Below, piece after piece: positions 19,373 to 27,300 of a stretch of DNA of 64,000 nucleotides (its first letter is position 1; every line of letters begins with the position of its first letter). This DNA comes from an uncultured Tropicimonas sp. Lineage in GTDB: Bacteria; Pseudomonadota; Alphaproteobacteria; Rhodobacterales; Rhodobacteraceae. A program made the position numbers and the translations under genes. Location: the NCBI GenBank assembly GCA_947497945.1, contig CANMIP010000032.1, positions 1-64,000 of the forward strand, given 5' to 3'. Below the pieces are notes generated by a model. It was not told where the DNA came from and did no database searches. It was given only the letters and a program-made list of their open reading frames with translations.

Positions 19373-20533
19373 ATGAAAGAAGTCTATATTTCCGGGGCTG
19401 CGCGGACACCGATGGGAGGTTTCCAAGGGGTGTTTGCGCCGATTCAGGCGCCGGATCTCGGGGCGGTGGCGATTCGGGCCGCGCTGGCGCAGGCCGGGTC
19501 CGACGCCGTGGACGAGCTACTGATGGGCTGCGTGCTGCCGCATGGCCAGGGCCAGGCGCCGGCGCGGCAGGCAGGGTTCGGCGCCGGGCTGAGCGAAGAG
19601 GTGCCGGCCACGACGCTGAACAAGATGTGCGGTTCCGGCATGAAGGCGGCGATGATCGGTTTCGACCAGATCGCGCTCGGGCAAGCAGAGACGGTGGTCG
19701 CCGGCGGCATGGAGAGCATGACCAACGCGCCCTACCTGCTGCCGAAGATGCGCGGCGGCGCGCGGATCGGACATGGAGCGGTGATCGACTCGATGTTTCT
19801 CGACGGGTTGGAAGACGCCTATGACAAGGGCCGGTTGATGGGCACATTTGCCGAGGATTGCGCGGAACACTTCCAGTTTACGCGCGAGGCGCAGGACGCC
19901 TATGCGCTCGGTTCGCTGTCGAACGCGCTGGCGGCGCAGGAGAGCGGCGCCTTTGCAGGTGAGATCGCGCCGGTGATCCTTCGCGGGCGGAAGGGCGAGG
20001 TGATCGTGTCGGAGGACGAGCAGCCGGGCAATGCACGGCCTGACAAGATCCCGCTCCTCAAGCCGGCCTTTCGCGAGGGCGGCACCGTGACCCCGGCCAA
20101 TGCGTCCTCAATCTCGGATGGGGCGGCGGCGCTGGTGCTGAGCTCGGGCGCGGCCGGACTGCCGCTTCGGGCGCGGGTTCTGGGCCATGCCAGCCATGCC
20201 CAGGCGCCGGGCTGGTTCACCACGGCGCCGGTACCGGCGGCGCGAAAGCTGCTGGAACGGATCGGCTGGGAGGTCGGGGATGTCGATCTCTGGGAGGTCA
20301 ACGAGGCCTTTGCCGTTGTGCCCATGGCGTTCATGCGCGAAATGGGGATCGCGCGGGAGAAGGTGAACGTGAATGGCGGCGCCTGTGCGCTTGGCCATCC
20401 GATCGGCGCTTCGGGCGCGCGGATCATGGTGACGCTGTTGAACGCGCTGGAAAAACGGGGCTTGAAGCGCGGCGTGGCGGCAATCTGTATCGGCGGCGGC
20501 GAGGGCACGGCGATTGCCATCGAGCGCCCCTAG
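19373..20533 (+). CDS. Acetyl-CoA C-acetyltransferase (thiolase)
   Basis: 386 aa from the ATG at 19373, with GGGAGGA upstream. The three thiolase signatures are present: acylated C86 in NKMCGSGMKA, the His of NGGACALGHPIGASG, and the deprotonating Cys in CIGGGEGTA. Thiolases join or cleave acyl-CoAs at the beta carbon. The size and the NKMCGSGM motif fit acetoacetyl-CoA thiolases (AtoB/PhaA type) better than FadA. No phaB or fadB is adjacent, so the pathway (PHB, ketone body, amino-acid degradation) is open. It heads a run of four closely spaced genes. Confidence 0.9.
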   Translation: MKEVYISGAARTPMGGFQGVFAPIQAPDLGAVAIRAALAQAGSDAVDELLMGCVLPHGQGQAPARQAGFGAGLSEEVPATTLNKMCGSGMKAAMIGFDQIALGQAETVVAGGMESMTNAPYLLPKMRGGARIGHGAVIDSMFLDGLEDAYDKGRLMGTFAEDCAEHFQFTREAQDAYALGSLSNALAAQESGAFAGEIAPVILRGRKGEVIVSEDEQPGNARPDKIPLLKPAFREGGTVTPANASSISDGAAALVLSSGAAGLPLRARVLGHASHAQAPGWFTTAPVPAARKLLERIGWEVGDVDLWEVNEAFAVVPMAFMREMGIAREKVNVNGGACALGHPIGASGARIMVTLLNALEKRGLKRGVAAICIGGGEGTAIAIERP

Positions 20534-20546
20534 AAGAGGAACGGGA

Positions 20547-21005
20547 ATGCGGGTCGATTACGACGAGCTGGAGAAGGTCATCTGTGCGCTCACCGAGGGC
20601 GAGACGGATGCGGTTGCGCTGATGGCGACGCTGGCCTGCGAGATTCATCACGCGGATGATCGCTTCGACTGGACCGGGTTTTACCGGGTCGTGGCGCCGG
20701 AGCTGCTGAAGATCGGTCCCTATCAGGGTGGGCATGGCTGCCTCGTGATCCCCTTTGCGCGCGGGGTCTGCGGGGCGGCGGCGCGGACGGGAGAGGTCCA
20801 GCTGGTGGAAGATGTCGACGCCTTCCCCGGCCATATCGCCTGCGCCTCCTCGACACGTTCGGAGATCGTCCTGCCGGTCCGGAACGGTGCGGGAGAGGTG
20901 ATCGCGGTGCTCGATATCGACAGCGACCGGCCAGCGGCCTTCGATGCAGCCGATTCCGAAGGGCTGTCGCGGATCCTTGGGAAGGTCTTCGCCAATGTCG
21001 GATGA
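20547..21005 (+). CDS. msrC: Free-methionine-(R)-sulfoxide reductase (GAF domain)
   Basis: 152 aa, a single GAF domain. The family enzyme reduces free Met-R-sulfoxide using thioredoxin. The three conserved cysteines are visible: GGHGC, ARGVCGAA and HIAC in FPGHIACASSTRSEIVLPV. The DWTGFYRV motif near residue 40 is also diagnostic. It starts 13 bp after the thiolase stop, and its 3' end overlaps the GFA gene by 11 bp. Confidence 0.92.
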   Translation: MRVDYDELEKVICALTEGETDAVALMATLACEIHHADDRFDWTGFYRVVAPELLKIGPYQGGHGCLVIPFARGVCGAAARTGEVQLVEDVDAFPGHIACASSTRSEIVLPVRNGAGEVIAVLDIDSDRPAAFDAADSEGLSRILGKVFANVG

Positions 21006-21378
21006 ACTTCACGGGCAATGTCTTTGCGGGAGTGTGCGCTTCACCGTGCGCGGGCAAGCCTCGCGGGCCTCGATCTGCCATTGTGGCCAATGCCGCCGGC
21101 AGAGCGGACATCTCTGGGCCTCGGCCCAGGCGCCGCGCGCGCAGGTCGAGATACGCGGACGGGTGGCCTATTACGCCGCCAGCGAGGCTGCCGCGCGCGG
21201 ATTCTGCCCGCGCTGTGGCTCCTTCCTGTTCTGGGACGAGACAGGCGCGCCAGACCTGTCCTTCTCCCTCGGCGCGCTGGAAGCGCCGACCGGGCTGCGG
21301 GTCGAGAAGCATATCTTTTGCGCGGACAAGGGCGACTATTACGAGATCGGCGAGGACGGGGTGCAGCGACAGCCGTGA
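20995..21378 (+). CDS. GFA-family (DUF636) zinc protein
   Basis: 127 aa. Cys pairs at C9/C11 (GQCLCGSVRF), C28 and C31 (CHCGQCRRQSG), and FCPRCGS near residue 75 form the structural zinc sites of the glutathione-dependent formaldehyde-activating (Gfa/CENP-V) fold. Most family members have no proven enzyme activity. It overlaps both neighbours (11 bp with msrC, 4 bp GTGA with the RluA gene), which suggests coupled translation. Confidence 0.88.
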   Translation: MSDELHGQCLCGSVRFTVRGQASRASICHCGQCRRQSGHLWASAQAPRAQVEIRGRVAYYAASEAAARGFCPRCGSFLFWDETGAPDLSFSLGALEAPTGLRVEKHIFCADKGDYYEIGEDGVQRQP

Positions 21379-22022
21379 GCACTGCATATGATCCTCCGAG
21401 CGGGCCTCCCGTGATCCTGCACAGGGACTCGGAGTTGCTGCTTGTCGACAAGCCGGAAGGGTTGCTGTCCGTGCCGGGAAAGGGCGCGCATCTGGCCGAT
21501 TGCCTGCTGGCGCGGCTTCAGGCGATCTATCCAGAGGTGTTGCTGGTGCACCGGCTCGACCGGGACACATCTGGCGTCATTGTCTTCGCGATGAACAGGG
21601 GCGCGCAGCGGCATCTTGGGCTGCAATTCGAGCGGCGGCATTGCTCCAAGAGCTATATTGCGCGGGTCTTCGGACGCGTGGCGGAGGAGGGCGGCGTGAT
21701 CGACCTTCCGCTGGCGTCCGATTGGCCGAACCGGCCGAGACAGATGGTGGATTTCGAGCGCGGCAAGCCCTCGCGCACCGGCTGGCAGGTGCTGGAACGA
21801 GAAGCGGCAGCAACGCGGATGCGGCTGCGGCCGGAGACCGGGCGGAGCCACCAGCTTCGGGTGCATATGCGTGAGCTGGGGCATCCGATCCTGGGGGACC
21901 CGCTCTATGCCGAAGGTGTGGCCCTGGAGGCCAAGCGGTTGATGCTCCATGCCGAAACCCTGACGCTTCGGCATCCCGATGGCGGGAAACCGGTGACGTT
22001 TCGAGCGGAATGCCCATTTTGA
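21375..22022 (+). CDS. RluA-family pseudouridine synthase
   Basis: 215 aa from a GTG overlapping the previous stop. The catalytic Asp lies in HRLDRDTSGVIVFA near residue 60, and RPETGRSHQLRVHMRELGHPILGDPLYA is the second family signature. There is no S4 domain, and the short length resembles RluA itself (23S U746 and tRNA U32), though the target cannot be fixed from sequence. It is the last gene of the run from thiolase. A MITE-like repeat follows. Confidence 0.9.
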   Translation: MSTAYDPPSGPPVILHRDSELLLVDKPEGLLSVPGKGAHLADCLLARLQAIYPEVLLVHRLDRDTSGVIVFAMNRGAQRHLGLQFERRHCSKSYIARVFGRVAEEGGVIDLPLASDWPNRPRQMVDFERGKPSRTGWQVLEREAAATRMRLRPETGRSHQLRVHMRELGHPILGDPLYAEGVALEAKRLMLHAETLTLRHPDGGKPVTFRAECPF

Positions 22023-22080
22023 GAGCGGGCTTTGCGGAGGGAGCGGTCTTTCGCAGCGCAAGCAAGGAGGAGTAACAAGA

Positions 22081-22239
22081 GCCGTGCCAGCGCCTGCCCG
22101 TGGGGTGGCCCTGCAACCTCCGGGGTCAGCGCTTTATCTCACCAATTCCGAAGAAGATCAGAGCGTCGCACGCGGACGGCAAAGCGCCAGCCCGCCGGAA
22201 CGGGCAGGCGCTGGCACGGCGGCCTTCGGCCTTGATTCC
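22081..22239. repeat. MITE-like element, copy 1
   Basis: 21-bp terminal inverted repeats (22081-22101 and 22200-22220) pair almost perfectly: GCCGTGCCAGCGCCTGCCCG on the left and its complement on the right. They enclose about 100 bp. The reverse complement of this segment matches 44588-44747 along most of its length, including about 19 bp beyond the TIR. There is no transposase. It lies between convergent genes (rluA-type and pbpC) and could fold into one long hairpin in RNA. It is inferred to be a non-autonomous mobile or REP-type element. The remaining 22240-22307 shows nothing. Confidence 0.75.
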
Positions 22240-22307
22240 GTACCAAAAGCGCTTCGCCCCAACGTCCGCTGACAGCTCCCTGAACTTTTTTGCGCTCCAC
22301 CGAAAGC

Positions 22308-24341
22308 CTAGTGAATCTCGACACTTGCCCGCGCGGCCCGTCCTTCTGAATCGATCACTGAGAGGTCGAGAAACCCCGCGCCGGGCAGATCCAAAACGCT
22401 CTCGCGCTCCCGCGTGCGCAGGATGACGGGGGCGCCATTGGCCAGCCAGGTGAAAGGCGGGGTGCCGTCGCGGACCTTGAGCAACAAGCCGTCCCGCGCT
22501 TCGATCTCGGCCCCATCGGGCGGGAAGGCGAGCTTCGGTGCATCCGCCTCGGCACGAAAAACCGCGTTGCGCGGGCGGAACTTGCGCAGCGGCAGTGGCA
22601 GTTCCGCGTTCGAGGCCATCAGGACGGAAGGCGGCGGCGGGCTGAACGGTTCGGTGCGCGGCGCGATGCGGGAGAAGACCTGGAACAGGACCGGCGCAGC
22701 CAGCGCGCCGCCGAAAGCGCCAGGCACGGCCGTCCCGTCTGGTCGTCCGATCCAGACACCCGCCACATGGCGCCCGTCGAAGCCGATGGCCCAGGCGTCG
22801 CGATGGCCATAGGAGGTGCCGGTCTTGAAGGCCAGCGGCAACCGCGCGGCATGGCGCGGTGGCGGGATGCCGGCAAGGATATGTCCAACCTGCCAGCTCG
22901 CCTCCTCCGATAGCACCCGGCGCGCCTCCTGCGGCGGTGAATCGCCTTCATGCAGCGGCATCGAGAGCCCGCCGCGCGCCAGCGTGCCATAGAGCCGGAT
23001 CAGGTCTTCCAGCGTCACACCGACGCCGCCAAGCGCCACGGCAAGGCCCGGCGTGTCGCTCGGGATAACCGGCTCGACCCCCGCGCGCCGGAGCCTGGAG
23101 ACCAGCCGCGCCGGTCCGATCGCCTCGGTCAGCGACACGACGGGGATATTGAGCGAGAGCTGCAACGCTTCGCGGAGGCGCACCGTGCCGCGATACTGGC
23201 CGTCGAAATTGACCGGGGCGTAGCGGCCGAAGGCGACGGGGCGATCTTCGATCAGGGTCTCGGGATGGGCAAGCCCGGCATCGAAGGCGAGCCCGTAGAC
23301 CAGCGGCTTGAGCGTCGAGCCCGGCGAGCGCAGGGCGCGGGTCATGTCGATCCAGCCCTCGCGGGCTTCGGCGAGATAGCCGGCAGAGCCGACCGAGGCG
23401 AGCATCTCGCCGGTCCGGTGATCGGCGACGACAATGGCGGCCGAGAGATGTTCGCCTGCCCCGCGCGCGGCCTGCGCCGCAAGGGTTTCGAGCGTGGCCT
23501 GCAGGTCGCGGTCCAACGTGGTCGGATGCAGAGCGCGCAAGGGCTGCTCGGCCCGCAGGCGTTCGGCAAGATGCGGGGCGAAGGCAGGGAAGTTGCGGCG
23601 GATATCCGGGACGGGCGTCGTGCGGGCCGCATGCGCGGTCTCCGCGTCGATCACGCCCGCTCTGACCATGCGGGCGAGCACCCGGTCGCGGGCCTTCGTC
23701 GCGTTCTCATTGTTCCGGTCGGGGCGGCGGGAGTTGGGCGCCTGCGGGATGGCAACGAGCAGGGCGGCCTCGGCCGGGGTCAGCCGGCGTGGCTCCTTGC
23801 CGAAATAGGCCAGCGTGGCCGCGCGCACCCCTTCGAGATTGCCGCCAAACGGCGCGCGGTCATAGTAGATCGCGAGGATCTCCTGCTTGGAGAGCCGCGT
23901 CTCCAGCGCCAGCGCGAGACGAAACTGGCGCAGCTTGCCCGCCATCTGGCCGGTCGTGCCGTCCTCCAGCAGGCGCGCGACCTGCATGCTCAGCGTCGAG
24001 CCGCCGGAGATCACCCGCCCGTTGCGCAAAGCCTGTCCGGCCGCGCGCAGCATCGCCAGCCAGTCGACGCCGTGATGCCGGTAGAAGCGCTTGTCCTCAT
24101 AGCCGATCAGCATGGACGGGTAGATCGGGTCCACCTGCCCGGGCCGCGCCGCAAGCCGCCAACGCCCATCGCCGACGGTAAAGCCACGCAGCAGCCGCCC
24201 CTCGCGGTCAAGAACCTCGACGGAGGTCTCCGTGACCAGCACCGGCAGCTCCGTCGCGGCCACCCACCGGTCAAAGGCATCGCGCCCCGCCGCCCCGAGA
24301 AAGAGCAGCAGGGCGAACAGGAGGAGGCCGATCCGCCTCAT
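22308..24341 (-). CDS. pbpC: Penicillin-binding protein 1C
   Basis: 677 aa with one N-terminal membrane anchor. The GT51 glycosyltransferase at about 60-230 has E82 in YEDKRFYRHHGVD and a GGSTLSMQVARLL motif. The transpeptidase at about 300-560 has S342-T-L-K345 (SPGSTLKP), an SLN motif (LQLSLNIPVV) and KTGTS. A C-terminal BiPBP_C beta domain (about 590-677) is typical of PBP1C. The start codon overlaps the stop of the alpha-2-macroglobulin gene (ATGA), the conserved gene pair of E. coli pbpC-yfhM, which suggests that the macroglobulin guards and PBP1C repairs the wall. Confidence 0.95.
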   Translation of the reverse strand: MRRIGLLLFALLLFLGAAGRDAFDRWVAATELPVLVTETSVEVLDREGRLLRGFTVGDGRWRLAARPGQVDPIYPSMLIGYEDKRFYRHHGVDWLAMLRAAGQALRNGRVISGGSTLSMQVARLLEDGTTGQMAGKLRQFRLALALETRLSKQEILAIYYDRAPFGGNLEGVRAATLAYFGKEPRRLTPAEAALLVAIPQAPNSRRPDRNNENATKARDRVLARMVRAGVIDAETAHAARTTPVPDIRRNFPAFAPHLAERLRAEQPLRALHPTTLDRDLQATLETLAAQAARGAGEHLSAAIVVADHRTGEMLASVGSAGYLAEAREGWIDMTRALRSPGSTLKPLVYGLAFDAGLAHPETLIEDRPVAFGRYAPVNFDGQYRGTVRLREALQLSLNIPVVSLTEAIGPARLVSRLRRAGVEPVIPSDTPGLAVALGGVGVTLEDLIRLYGTLARGGLSMPLHEGDSPPQEARRVLSEEASWQVGHILAGIPPPRHAARLPLAFKTGTSYGHRDAWAIGFDGRHVAGVWIGRPDGTAVPGAFGGALAAPVLFQVFSRIAPRTEPFSPPPPSVLMASNAELPLPLRKFRPRNAVFRAEADAPKLAFPPDGAEIEARDGLLLKVRDGTPPFTWLANGAPVILRTRERESVLDLPGAGFLDLSVIDSEGRAARASVEIH

Positions 24342-27300
24342 TCAACCACCGTCACCCGCCCCTCGCCGGTCCGGGCACGGAATTGCGGCCGGTACATGTC
24401 CTCGACGCTCGCGGCCGGGTGGTGATAGTCGCCCGGAGAGACCGCGCGGATGATGTAAGCGAGGCGGAACGCGTCGCGGGATCGCCAGTCGACGGCGGCA
24501 ATGAAGCGCTCTTGCCGGAACTCGGCAGTCTGCACATCGGCCGTCTCCAGCCAGGCCAGCTCGCCGATATCGCCGGATCGGATCAGGCTCGGATTGTCGA
24601 TCTCGAACCCTGCCGGCAGCGGGTCGTTCACCATCAGCCGCGCTTCCATCGGCTGGAAAGGCGCAACGGTCAGCACCGTGACCAGCCGCGTGCCCTGCGT
24701 CACGCGGGCCGGATCCGCAGGATCGCCATCCATGGTGAAATACTCCCGCTCAAGCGACATGCCATAAGCCCGGCGCTCTTCCGGTTGGGAGGGGACGCCG
24801 AAGGTGGTCAGCGTGAGTTGCGCCTCGCGGTCCGAGGCATTGGTGATCACCACCGGTGCCGCGCTGGTCTCGTCCTCCATAACCTGCAGCATCGGTCCCT
24901 CGACCGGCGCACCGTCGATCAGGAAGCCCTCGCCGGTCGTCTCGACCAGCGCATGGGCGGCCAGTAGCGTCCAGACCGATTCCTGCGTCGAGCGCCGGCG
25001 GTCATTGGCGGCAAGCTGGTCGATCAGCGGTTGGGTATCGAAGACCTCGCTGCCCGCCTCGACGGCCAGCGTAAGCAGGCCGGCGCTGTCGCGCAGGTTG
25101 GAGCCGTAATCGGCGCGCCAGACCATCTCTTCCTGCTCGGCCATGCGCGGCAGGAGCTGGCGCGCAGCGCGGGTGAACATCCGGTCTGCCCGCGGCTGGT
25201 CGCCATACATGGCCAGCGCCGCACCGATCTGGGCTGTGGCCAGCGGGGTGCCGAAATCGCCGCCCTTGACGTCTGCGTAATAGCGCAGGTCGCCGATGGG
25301 AGCCGCACCTTCGCGGGCCAGCACCAGCAGCGCATAGGCGAGATCCTCGCCGCCCCTGTCGAAATCGGCGGCGTAGTTGATCTGGTTTCGAAGGTTGTCC
25401 ATCGCCTGGCGGAAGGCGATTTCGGGGATCTCGTAGCCCTCGCCCTTCGCTCGGCTCAGGAAATCGCTCACATAGGCATCGAGCCAGAGATCGCCATCAT
25501 AGGCGCTCCAGAGGCCGAATCCGCCCGAGCTGCTCTGCCGCGACAGGACGATATCCACCGCGCGACCAACCTTCTCGGTGATCTTCTCGCCCTCGTCCAA
25601 CCCCATGGCGCGGGACATCTGGTCGAAATAGAGCAGCGGCAGGGCCTGGCTCGTCACTTGCTCGGTGCAGCCATAGGGGTATCGGTCGAGCGCGGAGAGC
25701 AGGCCGGGTGCGTCCAGCGTGCCAAGCGGTCCGAGCGCCAGCGTCGCCGAGCCGGTTCCGGGGCGCAGCCCGGAGAAGACATCGCGCGAGAGCGTGAAGC
25801 TGTCGCCGGCGGTGAGCGAGAAACGGCTCGTGGAGGCAACCTCCGGGTCGTTGACCTGCACCGGCAGTTTCAGGCTCTTTTCCAGCCGCTTGCCCTCGGG
25901 GGTGATCACGGCAAGCTCGATCTCGCCCAACCCCGTCTCGTTGGCGGATACGGGCAGTTCCAGCACCGCCTTGCCACCCTCTTCGAGCGAAACCGTGGCG
26001 GGGAACTGCCCGGGCAGCAGGGTCACGCCCTGTGCCGAGGCTTCCAGCCCGAATTCGCCCGTCGGCCCGTCTGCATGGATAAGTTCCAGCCGCATCCGCG
26101 TCGTGTCGCCGGGGGCGAGGAAACGCGGCAGGGTGGCAGTCAGAACGGCCGGATCGCGCACGAGCACGTCTGTTGCGGCCTGTCCGACCGCGTCACCGTT
26201 CCAGACCACGGCCATAAGCTTCACCTGCCCGTTGAAGGCCGGCAAGTCGAAGCTGGTGCGCGCATAGCCATCGGTATCGACTTCCAGCGGGCCGCTGAAA
26301 AAGGCGACAAGTTCCTCGGTCGGCGGCGGGCTCTGCATGCGCAGGAAAGCCTCGTCGCCGCCGGACCGGAGGCGACCGGGCGTGCCGTTCTGCCCGTCGA
26401 TCAAGCGTCCATAGATGTCGCGCATCCCGACGCCGAGCTTTCGCTGGCCAAAATAATAGCCCGTGGCGTCGGGCGGCTGGTGGCCGGTGAGGTTCAGGAT
26501 GCCCTGGTCCACGGCGGCGATGGTGGCGAAGGCACGGGTGCCCTCTTCCAGCCCGTCCACCTTGAGCGCAACGTCGAATGCCGCGCGCGGAGCGGCGGAG
26601 GCGGGTATTTCGAAGGCCGCCGTGAGCCGGGCCGGGCCGGGATCGACCGCGGCATGGGCGAGGCCGAGCGCGCGGGTCGGGGCGCGGTTTCCGGATTGGG
26701 CATCCATTGGGCGGATCAGCGTCGCGGTCACATAGGCGCCCGCGCCCCAGTCATCGGTCACGGGCAGCTCGATCACGCTTTCGCCTTCGGGCAGTGAAAC
26801 GGTTTGCATGTCGATGAGCCGGTTCGAGGCGACAGTGATCAGCGCCTTGCCCTCGCTGCGCGGCACCAGCCGCAGCCTTGCCGTCTCGCCGGGGCGATAG
26901 GCTTCCTTGTCGAGCGACACGTCCAGCAGATCCGGCGAGGCGGCGGCATCGGCGGGGGCGTACCAGCCGGCATCGAAACCGACCGAGCCGCCAGCATAGG
27001 CGCCGTCCAGACGCTCGATGACCAACTCGTAACGGCCCCAGTCCACCGGGGCGGAAAGCGCCAGCGGCGTGCCGTCCAGCGTGGCTTCGCCGGAAGCGAT
27101 CCGGGTCCGCCGCGTCATCGGCTCCCAGTTCCAGTCTCCATAGGCAGAATACCACTGGTAGCGTGTCTCGACGCGGTTGATCTTCCAGGCCACCTGCATC
27201 TGTGCAGGGGCGAGATCGGCACCAATGCCGATCACCTCGAACTGCGCCTCGCTGCCCTCCGGCACGACACCGTCGAAGAGCGTCCTGATGCCGATCAACG

